From positions 3,580,948-3,644,947 of the forward strand of contig NC_020166.2 in NCBI RefSeq assembly GCF_000224145.3: a DNA stretch of 64,000 bases, read 5' to 3'. Numbering within the stretch: the stretch's first letter is position 1; every line of letters begins with the position of its first letter. The stretch is from Ciona intestinalis (Eukaryota > Chordata > Ascidiacea > Phlebobranchia > Cionidae). Under the pieces are notes generated by a model. The model did not search any database and had not been told where the DNA came from. It saw nothing but the letters and a program-made list of their open reading frames with translations. The position numbers and the translations under genes are program-made. Of this stretch, positions 48,801-58,994 are shown piece after piece.

Positions 48801-49128
48801 ATTCCCACAACTCCTTTAGACTGTTGGTAATTGTTCAAAACACGATCAGGATATTCGGATATTATAGTGTCCCACCTTCCCCCAAAGGTGTCCCACCTTC
48901 CCCCACTCTACCATAAACCACAGAGTAGGTTCTACCTACATCAAAAACATGTATATCATCCACCAACCTTTTTAGTTTATTCGCCAACTCATTATCAGCA
49001 GCATCTACAGTGTCTTTCTCACCAGAGTTATATGTTGCAGATTTTGGTTCAATATTTAAAGCGGGAGCGTCGACTTCTCCTTCGTTGATCTCTCTCCTCT
49101 TCGCCAATCGGTCAGCAAGCTCAGACAT
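45848..49128 (-). CDS. EFHD2: EF-hand domain protein, swiprosin (EFHD1/2)
   Basis: Calcium-binding actin-associated adaptor; the invertebrate gene is the single-copy equivalent of EFHD1/EFHD2. Five exons: 48968-49128 (MSELADRLAKRREINEGEVD), 48414-48539, 47179-47326, 46797-46928, 45848-45979; 699 nt including stop, 232 residues, against about 240 in human. The family core HFNPYTEFKEFTRAQIKNF precedes EF-hand 1 (DTSRDGVIDFME) and EF-hand 2 (DEDMDTKISFRE), then FLLIFRKAACGEL, EGVKGAKNFFQAK, and a Glu/Lys-rich coiled-coil tail ending in NLFQ. All calcium-ligand positions are present. The frame runs on past the exon 1 donor (to 48862), but the donor GTTGGT fits the family. Introns 1 and 4 contain TIR elements. 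A truncated inverted copy lies at 54480-55904. Confidence 0.95.
46464..46682. mobile_element. TIR element with GCAGTGTGC-rich interior
   Basis: Left end GGTACCTCTAAATTGTCAGT matches the reverse complement of the right end ACTGACATTTTAGAGGGACC. The interior is tandem GCAGTGTGCCGCAGTGTGC and its inverse, so the whole could fold back. TTATACAAC flanks both sides, a probable 9 bp target duplication. It lies in EFHD intron 4 and seems absent from the truncated EFHD copy. Confidence 0.8.
48700..48918. mobile_element. G-rich TIR element (MITE-like), copy 1
   Basis: Begins TAGTAGGGTGGGGGAAGATA and ends GTGTCCCACCTTCCCCCACT followed by CTACCATA, an inverted repeat of about 30 bp around a ~150 bp core with TTCTCGTCCCATTTGGTAGT. 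It lies in EFHD intron 1. Related copies are at 52447-52640, 59770-60030 and 62040-62260. Confidence 0.8.
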
Positions 49129-50519
49129 TTTGATTAAATCTTGTAAGTTCTTCAGAAAAATAAACAAGGATTTTCTAAACAACCTGAAAAACAAGTAGCT
49201 TGTCATGACATATCGTTATATATGAAACAGAAAAAATATAGACATAAAGAAGCATCACATTAGGACCGCTCAAATATTTTACTGGTTACAAACAAACTCA
49301 TACTCATATACGAAACCTAACATACCTTTACTCTAAGAAATTTTGCGACAAACTATATGCGTCATTTACAACACCATGATACCTGTATGATATGCAGATG
49401 TAATAGTTAGAACTTTATCCTTCTCTTTACTGACTTTAGCATTGACGATATTTTTAAACAACTTTCTAACAAACCAAAGAATCCAAAACCCAAATAACAT
49501 ACATTGTTGGTGACAGTTATACTGTCTGGGGAATATTAGTCAGTCTGCACTATCTGCATCTTAATGATAGCTACTCCTTGTGCCAAATATGGTTGGCAAG
49601 GGGTATTTGCATACGCAACATTTATGATTCAACCAAAAGTGTATGCGCGGCTATTACTTATGTATATGAATCATTAAAGCATCTGGATTCTGATGAAAGC
49701 AGTGCCTTCTCAGTTCATGACCAGGTAACTGAGTGACATAACCTTACATGGACTTATATCATTTAAAACACAGTTGCATAGCATTAGCATGAATACTTGT
49801 CCTGTGAAATTTGAAAATACCGATATATGCGTGTTTTAACAATTGTTGTTTAGTCGCTATATCCTGTCTTTTGGTTTAAAATATTTATAAATCTTTGCTA
49901 CTGTAATTGAGGAAACAAATAAAAAAACATTTTATATTACTTTATTAAAGAAATACGAAGTACTTAAAGTCTTATCCCTCCTTATGTCATTCCCGGATTA
50001 GGTCCAACATTCAAACTTACACCTTACAATTTACAGCAAATCTAAACCAAATAAAATATTCATGACGATTAAATAATTTATGACAAAGTTTTACTTGAGC
50101 TTAGAAACAAACATTAAATCTCAATCAATTCCCAACGGTTTTAAATTGACTCTGCACATTACCAGTCTACATTAATGGTATTAATGGGGCAATTAAGCAA
50201 ACATAACAGAACTTCCTCTTTCATTATGTTTGCACAGTGAAACATCATCATGAGTTGTTTAACAAACAATAATACTAAGCAATTATTTAGTACGATAATG
50301 GCTTGGGCATCCAACAGTATTCATAGTTTTTAAATAAAGCAAGGTATTCAAAGTGTTATAAGCATACAAAATATGGAAATCTAAATTGATCAATCTTATA
50401 TATAAAACAATGTTATAATATTTTATATAAAACAATGCAACGTACAATGTTTTAAATTTATTATTAAAATATAATAATATCCTAAAAATAGAAGATGAAG
50501 ACAAAAAGAATTAAAGTAT
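49129..50519. other. EFHD upstream region
   Basis: Holds the EFHD 5' UTR/promoter and the outer part of the inverted-duplication arm (to about 50160). A dispersed element resembling 4800-4960 and 54050-54130 (GCTATATCCTGTCTTTTGGT at 49855) is present. The rest is AT-rich with no gene recognised. Confidence 0.5.
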
Positions 50520-51510
50520 TGTTGCATTACTTATAACAAACACCTTAAAAAATCAGTATAAAAACTTTTAATTTCTCACACTACAAACACATCAAGCAAT
50601 ATAAAATACAGTAGTGCATATACTATCATTCTTTACTGTTCGGCTTTAACGCGGAAATGGTTATGCATAACCTGATCTGCACCCCACGTATTTATACCAG
50701 TTATAGGAGAGTTCCCGGTTATCTCACTTTAGTCCTACGTCACAAAACGCCTACTTTGCAAAGAAGCGTCCTAAGAAACACATTGCAATCTGTGTCTGTG
50801 CACCCTTTTTCTAAATTATAGCGGCCATTTGCGATACCTTCTACTGGTGCCACTACAACAAAACTTAAACCGTGCACTAACTAGACTCTGACGGTACTGA
50901 TTCTGAAATACATTTTAATAATTATATGTTAATAAAAATTATAATATTTATCAAGCGCTTAAAAGTGGTGCGGTGCACTACCGCCATTTAGCGGTAGGGA
51001 AATAACATAAAACTATCGTAATGTGACGCTAAAGAGCGCTGCGTGCACATATCCAATAATCAACTAACGAATTCTTTAATCGAAAGCGACATTTCTAAAT
51101 TCTCGCGTAAATAGTAAGCTATTGCATCGATTGGTAACAATGGTTCAATATTTAAAAGCCATTTTAGAATGTTACTACAGTGTCCACATTTTATTTTAGT
51201 GGAACCAGTAGAAGGTATTAACAAAAATGACTGCCATATTTTACGAAAAAGGTGCACACACTGCATAGGTTGAGATGTGTTTCTTAGTACACCTTCTTGC
51301 GAAGTGGGCGTTTTGTGACGTAAGATTAAAGTGAAATAACCAGGAACTCTATGACGGGTATAAATACGTGGAGTGCAGATCAGGTTATGCATAAATATTT
51401 CCGCGTTAAAGTCTAATCGTATATGCACTGCCCTATTTTCTATTGCTTGATGTGTTTGTAGTGTTAGAAACTAAAATTCTCGAAGGTGTTTGTTATATGT
51501 TATGCAACGT
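50520..51510. mobile_element. ~1 kb foldback/palindromic element
   Basis: Long diverged arms: about 50520-50900 against 51170-51510 in inverse. Matching blocks include AACAAACACCTT with AAGGTGTTTGTT, CTACAAACACATCAAGCAAT with ATTGCTTGATGTGTTTGTAG, GGTTATGCATAACCTGATCT with AGATCAGGTTATGCATAA, and ACCTTCTACTGG with CCAGTAGAAGGT. The ~270 bp centre has ACTACCGCCATTTAGCGGTA. A 122-codon minus-strand ORF across it (51060-51428) has no recognised homology. A fragment of this family is at 1375-1460. Confidence 0.8.
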
Positions 51511-51544
51511 AAAGTCAACTATTTTTGTCTTTACGTTCTATTTT

Positions 51545-52340
51545 TAGGATATAGAAGAGTGGGGGAGATGGTACGCACATCGGCACATGTTGCCCGATTT
51601 TTCCAAATTCAATATATGTTGGATTTTGGGTGATATTACGAATTAATACTTTTATTTCTTTATTATTTGACAACAATTCAAAAATATATATTTTAAAACA
51701 CACGAGGAGTTATTGAGCGATTCGCACAACAGGTGTCATTTTACAAATTCGATAACCCACAGGGTAAGACGGGACAGTTTAAAATCATTGTTAATTTTGC
51801 TAAATAAGTAAGTTTATTGTTAGGAATATATATATATATATATATTAGGCCATATAACTTTATATACATGGAACTTTTTTTGTTGTTGTTTTTATGCCAA
51901 GTTAAAGTCATATTGACACCTGCCTATTTTCCTCATGTTTGTATATCAGTTTTTTACAAAACTAAAACTAGGTTTATAAGACAAAATCAAACTGTACGAA
52001 CAAGTTATTAGTATGAAACTAAGATTCAAGTTTAACCGTTCAAATTCGAAACTACAACATTTCATCGGCTTTACTATGATTTGGCGAGCATTCAAAATTA
52101 GCACCTTACTATTTCAAATTTTTTATCTGTTCAAAAAATACTGTTCCTATTAAACATATTTGTTTATTATTTAAAAATAGTATTCGGCTTTGACGCGCGC
52201 TTTATAAAGTCGTGATAATACTGTCGAATAATTGTGTAACAATATTTTTCGGATTACCATTAAATGGGGGTCCGTCAAAAATGATATTAAGAAAAGTCTT
52301 GTTTGACAAAGTGTCCCATCTTCCCCCACCCTACTATGTT
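51545..52340. mobile_element. Possible longer G-rich TIR element
   Basis: Starts near GAGTGGGGGAGATGGTACGC and ends GTGTCCCATCTTCCCCCACC followed by CTACTATG, so its ends resemble the G-rich TIR family, though the left one is diverged. No ORF of transposase size. It could also be two partial elements. Confidence 0.4.
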
Positions 52341-52442
52341 CTAAAATTTAATAATATTTTAGACATTAAACGTTGCATTGTTTTGTATAGAAAATTATAA
52401 CATTGTTTTATAAAAGATTGATCAAGTTAAGCTTTTATATAT

Positions 52443-52645
52443 TGTATAGTAGAGTGGGGGAAGACGGGACACCTTTTCGTTCTATTTTCTCGTCCCATTT
52501 GGTAGTAAACAAAGAACATTTAAAAAAATATAAAACCGTAACCTCAAGACTCCAATAGACCGTTGTTATTTGTTTAAAACACAATAAGAATATTTGGATG
52601 TTATGTGCTAAAGGTGTCCCATCTTCCCCTACCCTACTATATCAT
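52443..52645. mobile_element. G-rich TIR element (MITE-like), copy 2
   Basis: Left TIR TAGTAGAGTGGGGGAAGACG followed by GGACACCTTTT; right TIR AAAGGTGTCCCATCTTCCCC followed by TACCCTACTATA. The core is the same as copy 1 (TTTGGTAGTAAACAAAGAAC). TATA-like bases flank the ends. Confidence 0.85.
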
Positions 52646-52859
52646 TATAATGCTTTTAAATATATTGCTTTTTTTTAAAGCAAGAATTCTGTTGTAAGAT
52701 GCCCAAAGCAATATATTACTAAAACATATTGTGTACTGTTTGTTAAACAACACAGGATACCGTTTCAATGCATACAAACATAATAATAAAAGAGGAAATG
52801 GCGTTATGTTTGCAGTTTTACTGTATACAAACATAATAAAAAGAGGAAGTGGCGTATGT

Positions 52860-53035
52860 TCGCAATCGTGTAATAAATAGCGTCGTTTACCTGTGCGGCA
52901 GTTCCCAGTCGTGTAACATAGCTTTGTTTAACGGAGGGCCAGTTCGCAGTCGTGTAACATAGTTTCGTTTAACGGGGCCCAGTTTCCAGTCGTCCAACAT
53001 AGCGTCGTTTGACAGGGAGGCAGTTCGTGGTCGTA
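52860..53035. repeat. ~55 bp tandem repeat, four copies
   Basis: Units of the form CAGTTCCCAGTCGTGTAACA followed by TAGCTTTGTTTAACGGAGGG. Copies begin near 52870, 52939, 52987 and 53020 (the last is partial). Higher in GC than the surroundings. Confidence 0.75.
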
Positions 53036-53039
53036 TAAT

Positions 53040-53800
53040 GTATAGGAATGTTTAAAAAGGGGGGGGGGCTTTGATGCGCTGAGGCTTTGATCGTATAAGC
53101 CTCGATTGTTAATACTTCAGGTGAACTAGTTTTTCATTATTATATTAACGTATAATGATTTTTTAAAAGAATTCCAGGGCCTTCAGCGGACAGCCTAACT
53201 TGTATCGGTTTACTGGTTAACGGTTTCACAAAAATTGTAAATCCACAGCCCCAAATAAGACTCAAATTTTCGCTAGTTATGGTTGTTGCTTGCCATGCAT
53301 GACGAGTTTATACTTTAGTTTATTTATCCCACTAACATTTTCTTATCCCACCGAATCTTTAAATTTTTATAATAAACTAGTTACTCGCCACGTACGTTTT
53401 AATAAGTTTCCAAATAAAAACAGGCGAAGGTGTAGTACTCGTTAACTGATTCCATGACCGCCAAAACACCTATCCTCGCGCACGCACAAGCAGTCGCTCA
53501 TACACTCCGGCTGACATTGAAGCTGACGAGCGCACGATCCTGTGCCGTCGCATTAACGTTTTCTCGAATTTTACACTGCGACGCTAGCCCAAACATACTT
53601 ATGATATTTCAATTCGTCGGCCTCTGTAACTATCTGGAAATAAGTTAAAGTACCCAAAGACGCACTGTTAACGAACACATTACGTATGGCTGCCCTACGT
53701 GAACAGAAATATATATTTCTGTAACTGGTAAAAGAAAAACGATATAAAAAGGGGGGGTGGGTGGTTCCTTCATGCCCCCTCTAGGTGCGCCACTGACGTG
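53040..53800. other. Intergenic, no gene recognised
   Basis: Contains a G9 run at 53060 and a short ORF (53454-53648) without recognisable similarity. No feature can be supported. Confidence 0.4.
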
Positions 53801-56110
53801 CAGAGTCAATTTAAAACCTTTGTGAAATGATTAAAATTCAATGTTTGTTTCTAGGCTCAAGTGAAACTTTGTCATAAATTATTTAATCGTCATGAATATT
53901 TAATTTCGTTTAGATTTGCTGTAAATTGTAAAAGGTGTAAGTTTAAATGTTGGACCTAATCCATGAATGACATAGGGAGGGATAAGACTTAAACTACTTT
54001 ATATTTCTTTAATGAACTAATATACAATAACTTTCCATGTATCTGTTTATTTACAGTAACAAAGATTTATAAATATTTTAACGAATAGACAGGATATAGT
54101 GACGCAAAAAAAGTTTGTCACTTACAACATGCGTATATTTGTATTTCTAGATTATACAGAACAAGTGCTCATGTCATTCAAATGGTACAAACCCATATAA
54201 GGTTTTGTCACCCAGTTACTTGGTTATGGTATCTGCTAATCCGCATAACAAACAGGCGGTACGGTGTTGTAAAAAATGACGCATTTGGTTTGGCGAAAAA
54301 AATTCTAAAATATAGGTGTATGAGTTTGTAAACAGTAAAATATTTAGACGGTCCTAATGTGATGCTTCTGTTAGTTTTCCTGTTTGTTATTCAACGACGG
54401 GACATGACAATTACTTGTTTTCAACTTTTTCAGGAAGTTTTTGTTTATTTTTCTGAAGCACTTACAAGATCTAATAAAAATGGCTCAGAATTTACCAGGA
54501 ACTTTAAAAAATTTTAACCCATACACAGAGTTTAAAGAATTCACAATTGCACAAATTAAAGACTTTAGAAACGCGTTTGACTTGTAAGTTGTAGTGGATC
54601 TTTTTATAGTAAACTATGTAGTGTATGTACAATAACACTATAATAAGTATTTCTATATCATATATATATATATATCATCATTTTATGATTCATTTAATCT
54701 GATTTAACTAGGTTGACACTAACATAACAATATATTCCAGGACATATTGGTATGCTTGGTATTTTCGTAGCAAATACTTGTGTAGCATGTTATAAGTAGG
54801 TTTTGTTGCTTGCTTTAGTTGGCAATATACACATTACATACATAACACATGTAAAACTAATTAATATTATAGAGTGTTGCATTATATTGTGTAGACTGAA
54901 ATTTTCAGGAATTATCTATTGGTCAAAAAATAGTTCATCGAATTAATTTTTTCTTTATTTAATTTTACTCATAGCTATTAACTCAATATAAAAAAAGTAA
55001 TTGTATCATTATTTGTATGTATCATAACTGAATGCATTCAAATCAAAGTGATACTCTTAAAATGTTATTGATTTCATGGAAATGTTAAACGTATGTAACA
55101 GATAACATGCATAAAGCTTTTTCTTGTAACCAATTCTTGTTTCCACTTAATAGTGAAACAAATTGTTCATATAGCTAAAATATAGAATTTAAATGTACGT
55201 ATCATAAATTAAATGCATTCAAAACAAAGTGACACTCTTAAAACTTTTAGTGTTATGGAAATGGTCTATGTAACACATGACTTGCATAAAGCTTTTTTCC
55301 TAGCCAATTCTTGTTTTTACTTAATAGTGAAACAAATTGTTCTTGCTACTCTTTTTACAATTGATTACTGGGAAATTATAAAACTTTTGAATTTAATTTT
55401 ACTTTAGCTGTATTAAGTAAAACTTATGTGTTTAATAGCCCATAAGAAACTATAAAAATTGTATGTGTTTGATGGCGCAATTAAACATCATGATCAACCA
55501 GGTATGACACTTCACGAGATGGAGTGATCAACCTCATGGAGTTGAAGGTGATGATGGAAAAATTGGAGGCACCTCAGACTCATTTGGCTCTCACTGCAAT
55601 GATCAAAGAGGTTGATGAAGACATGGACACAGTTATTAACTTTCGTGAAGTAAGTTAAACCAACACAAATGTGAGGTTCAATTCCAGTAAACCTTATTTT
55701 TTTTCTCTTTTACTTTAACTTGTAAACGCTTTTAAATAAAATTCAATTGCTTTTTTGATTGATGTGCAGCTACAGTTGTAGTAACTAATAAGTAAATTTT
55801 ATTTATTTTTTTTGTAGTTTCTTCTTATATTCCGAAAAGCAGCTTGTGGTGAGCTTCAGGTTGATGGATTAAAAGTGTTGGCAGAAAAAGTTGGCTCATT
55901 ATAAAGTATAAGTTTTATATTCTATTGTGTATTGTTGTAGAAAGCTAAACTAACAAATTAAACAATGTGTGTACCCTTGAACGCATAGCATGTTATTGTC
56001 ATGTAAAACATAGTAGTACCATGGTTGTCTTATTTACAGATACCTCAAATATTTAACCAGTGTAGCAAGTTGCATGTGTTTATGTATAAAAGCCATTCAT
56101 AGCAAACCTT
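53800..56110. repeat. Right arm of the EFHD inverted duplication
   Basis: Inverse counterpart of about 46200-50160, shorter because the left arm holds extra elements and this arm has lost exon 1/intron 1 and the region from mid exon 4 to exon 5. Within its first intron a ~165 bp segment is itself doubled (about 55020-55180 and 55195-55340, both with CATAAAGCTTTTT and CCAATTCTTGTTT). Confidence 0.8.
54480..55904 (+). CDS. Truncated EFHD paralogue
   Basis: Three exons, 54480-54583 (MAQNLPGTLKNFNPYTEFKE), 55502-55649 and 55818-55904, join to 339 nt and 112 residues with intact splice sites and no internal stop. It keeps the PYTEF core and both EF-hands (DTSRDGVINLME, DEDMDTVINFRE), very close to the neighbour gene, but lacks the N-terminal region and the whole coiled-coil tail, ending FLLIFRKAACGELQVDGLKV then LAEKVGSL. 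The 5' flank ACAAGATCTAATAAAAATGG matches the parent's leader, and the parent's exon 2 sequence follows at once, so intron 1 and most of exon 1 are gone. Either a short expressed paralogue or a young pseudogene; the open frame argues for function or recent origin. Confidence 0.75.
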
Positions 56111-57009
56111 TTTAGGGTAATCTATTTGTATTTACCAGAATGCAACTTATCCTAGATTGAATGTTTTTGATAAATAACATTGCTGCATCTTTTGTATATC
56201 TTTCTTTTTACGAATTTATTCTTTTACCTAAATCTATGTTTATTACATTAATGCACTTATAGAATTTACAAGTGTGCCCCTGAAACTGTTTGCTGTAAAT
56301 TACTGATGGAATTTCTTTTTGGGGGTTTTGTTTTTCCATCATGACCCAATTTTCCAGTCAATCTTATTTAAAGCCGACTCCCCCCATTGTACGGGTCGTG
56401 TTTTTACGCACACTTTTGTTTCTATTAAAATTTAAATTTCTAATTCTTCAATAAAATTTCGAAATATTGCTAAATCTTCGCTATCGTATAATCAAAGAGA
56501 CAAATAAAAGTTATTTAATTATTTCATTGGTTTTATATACGGACTCTGATAATGGTTACTAACTTTATTTATGGTGCCACTCACCAACTTTCTGATAGAC
56601 AATATGCGTTAATCTATACCTTTCTTAATAAAGCTTCAATGAACGTACCTACACTCTGGACGTGCTCATTCATTAGAGTTCTGCTTTCTTGTTTTGCTCA
56701 AACGGCAACGTGATGCCAAATCTGTATAGTGCTCTACTCCCAGCTACCGGACAGAAATATATTCAACTTATTCCCCATGTCTGAAAAATTGCCAAAAAGA
56801 AAAAGGTAAAAGGTATCTCTCTTCCTATAGCGTCTCTTGTCTTGTGTCTGTCTCTTTGAAGTAACTCTAGTGAACCATATGTTGTTTCGTTTTTGACTCC
56901 TGTTGCCCAGGGTCGTATTTATAAAAGCTAACCTGTTTGACTATATTCAGTTACTTACAGTTTGTTGTTTGATAAGAATTAATATTATTATATTTCTGTT
57001 TAACTGAAC
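56111..57009. other. Interval upstream of MIEN1
   Basis: Contains a dispersed repeat at about 56370-56530 (CCCCCCATTGTACGGGTCGT; related text in inverse orientation at 18590-18620, and TATCGTATAATCAAAGAGAC-like text as at 4800-4860). The MIEN1 promoter/5' UTR must lie close to 57009. No gene recognised. Confidence 0.5.
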
Positions 57010-58337
57010 ATGGCTGATTCAAATAAAGTTAAAGTTGAAATAGAATATTGGTAAGTTTGTCTTTCTGAAGTTAATTAAAACTATATGACTATATTATTAA
57101 CAATAACTATTATTTGTCTTAAAAATCATGTTATAATAAAAAAGACTAAAATTGTGATAAAATCATAAACACTTATTTTTCCAATTACTGTCAAATTAAT
57201 AAATATAACATTATAATGAATATAACATTACCAATACAGTGGTAGCTGAGGGTATTATGGGCGCTTCATGGACCTCAAAAACGACTTGGAATCTGGATGT
57301 CCCAATGCAGTGGTGTCTGGTTTTGTCGGTCGTGAAGGTAATTTGAAATCGAATGTGCTGTTCGTATTTCAGTTGATGGATGTAATGTTCCACACTAATG
57401 TTAGCTTTTGTAAAATGGAAAGTAAAGTCTGGCCTGCCATTAATTCAGAGGTAATTGGTTCAAAGCCAGTCGCTTTTACCATTGTGGGCTTTCGTGGTCA
57501 AAACACTCAACAGCTATTGCTCCAACCCAGTGGTCAATAATGGGTTGTCCAAATTATCAGCCACACATAAAAATAACCCCAAAAATAATCACCTACAAAG
57601 AAACATACTTGGTAACTCAAAATCTGGCACGAGGTGTATGAAACAGTACACCTGTGTTATACCAACTGTCGTTTTCCGGCCACGCAAAGATAAAGTAAAT
57701 TTCATTAACAAAAAAACTTAAAGGTTTGACAATTTTAGATATTAAACTTTCTAACAACTTAAAGAATGTCATTGCTTCGTCATTTTGTTAATCAAACCTC
57801 CTTCACAGTATTGTACAAAATATTGTCAAATTAACAATCAGTGTTAAATTATTTACCAGGTTCATTTGAAGTGTCCATAAATGGGAAACAAATATTTTCA
57901 AAACTTGAAACTTTTGGATTCCCGTACCCAAATGATGTAAGTTTTTTATATGACAAAGTTTGATTCCCAAATCTACCTTAAAACTTAATTATTATATTTT
58001 AAACTTTCTATTTGACTTTAGGAATATGAATCCCGTAATAAGATTTAATACAAAAAGACTCGAATCTCACGGATTCTAAATTCTGTAATGTGCGTCCCTA
58101 TATATATGACCAACTCTAATGCACAAAGCTACTTTAAAACTTAATTATTGTATTTTAAACTTTCTATTGGATTTAAAAAATCTAGTGTTACCTATAAATA
58201 GGAATGCTATGTAACCTAAAATACATTAAAGTGTAAATTTATCTTATTTTCAGCTTATTGAAGCTATGAAGACAGCTCAGAATGGGGAAGAAGTCGCTGC
58301 TATTAATAACAGTCAATCTCCATGCACTATATTATAA
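57010..58337 (+). CDS. MIEN1: MIEN1/SelW-family selenoprotein (UGA = selenocysteine)
   Basis: Thioredoxin-like Rdx-family redox protein. Exons 57010-57050, 57240-57337, 57860-57936, 58254-58337: 300 nt, 99 residues. The start MADSNKVKVEIEYW joins to CGS-UGA-GYYGRF, so the family CxxC/CxxU redox motif reads CGSU with TGA at 57247-57249. The body FEVSINGKQIFSKLETFGFP plus YPNDLIEAMKTAQNGEE matches MIEN1 rather than SelW proper. The C-terminus CTIL is a CAAX-type prenylation signal, as in human MIEN1 (CVIL), suggesting membrane attachment. All other codons are open and phases agree. Human MIEN1 has Cys where this has Sec. The 3' UTR holds a SECIS-like hairpin at 58397-58478. Intron 2 contains a SINE. 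Plain nonsense mutation is the alternative, but the SECIS argues against it. Confidence 0.93.
57247..57249 (+). other. Selenocysteine codon (UGA)
   Basis: In-frame TGA in the CxxU motif of the MIEN1-like gene, between CGS and GYYGRF. It is the only in-frame stop before TAA 58335-58337, at the exact redox position where SelW carries Sec and human MIEN1 carries Cys. Confidence 0.9.
57430..57705 (+). mobile_element. tRNA-derived SINE family A
   Basis: Forward copy in MIEN1 intron 2: CAGAGGTAATTGGTTCAAAG (B-box region), CACTCAACAGCTATTGCTCC, GGCACGAGGTGTATGAAACA, GTTTTCCGGCCACGCAAAGA, ending near AAATTTCATTAAC. The 5' head is diverged. Confidence 0.8.
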
Positions 58338-58396
58338 ATACTTTGTTAAAGTTTCTTTTTTTTGTGTAGTTAAATACATGTGCTGCTTTATCTGTA

Positions 58397-58478
58397 TGCC
58401 TTGCACATTAATGAAGGTTTGAATTTAAAGTGGTTAACACCACCGATTCAAACTGGAAACCTGTTGTAAAGGCAGAAA
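58397..58478 (+). promoter_or_regulatory. SECIS element, form II-like
   Basis: Lies 60 nt after the MIEN1 stop. Quartet strand ATGA (58411-58414) faces TGGA (58454-58457). Helix II pairs GTTTGAAT (58417-58424) perfectly with ATTCAAAC (58446-58453). Unpaired AAA (58427-58429) is 12 nt past ATGA. A small top hairpin GTGGT/ACCAC (58430-58434 with 58439-58443) makes it form II. The lower helix can use TGCCTT with AAGGCA. This matches the eukaryotic SECIS layout for Sec insertion at UGA. A poly(A) signal AATAAA is at 58478-58483. Confidence 0.87.
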
Positions 58479-58994
58479 ATAAAATACATGTGAAAACCCA
58501 CAGTTTCATTTTAAAAGCTGGAAGGAAATCGTTACAGCATGATTCCCAAACAGCTGTCTACACAGACACAGGAATTCAATTGGTGCTTGATTTTCAAGTA
58601 CTTTGTGTACAGTTTTGTACACGTATAATTTACAACACACACGTGTACATATATAATACATAAATTGTTTTATATTTATTTATACATATGAACTACTTTC
58701 AAAGAGTTGAATGGACTGCAAGCTCATGTGTACCATACTAATTAAGAAACCAATAATTAACAGTCAAGTGCAACCAACATAACTTGCCACACCACAATGG
58801 CTTTGCTAACCTTAAACTTGATCAAATTAATTAGTCCAAAGTTCAGCCACAGAGCTGATCTACCGCAACACAAGATAAAATAGTTACTATTAGATAATTA
58901 CATGTACGTATTAAAATATAAAGTGAATGTGTTGCCTTTTGCGATCAAATAAATGTTGAATCTGCATTGTTTTGGTATTGCAGTAAAAAACAGT
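58479..58994. other. Convergent 3' ends of MIEN1 and RERE
   Basis: AATAAA for MIEN1 is at 58478-58483; TATTTATTTA near 58672-58682 supplies AATAAA on the minus strand for RERE, giving it a 3' UTR of about 310 nt. No other gene was recognised. Confidence 0.5.

Larger units (their letters stand above)
46200..50160. repeat. Left arm of the EFHD inverted duplication
   Basis: Sequence here matches the reverse complement of about 53800-56110. Examples: intron text with TTTTGTAGCAAATACTTGTGTAGCATG (inverse at 47820-47880, forward at 54765-54795); 3' flank ACATGCAACTTGCTACACTGGTTA (46318; inverse at 56055); 5' flank AATATTCATGACGATTAAAT (50057; inverse at about 53890). The 46464-46682 and 48708-48914 elements interrupt this arm only. 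Confidence 0.8.

Noticed and set aside
48862..48967. Extension of EFHD exon 1 to the end of its open frame
   Set aside because: It runs into the G-rich TIR element; the GTTGGT donor at 48967 joins in phase to the conserved exon 2.
51060..51428. 122-codon ORF in the palindrome
   Set aside because: Overlaps one foldback arm and matches no family I recognise; a chance frame in a repeat is more likely.
53454..53648. 64-codon ORF in intergenic DNA
   Set aside because: No recognisable domain, no splice partners, isolated.
57247..57249. Nonsense mutation in the MIEN1 gene
   Set aside because: Position is the family Sec/Cys site, the rest of the frame is intact, and a SECIS-like hairpin follows.
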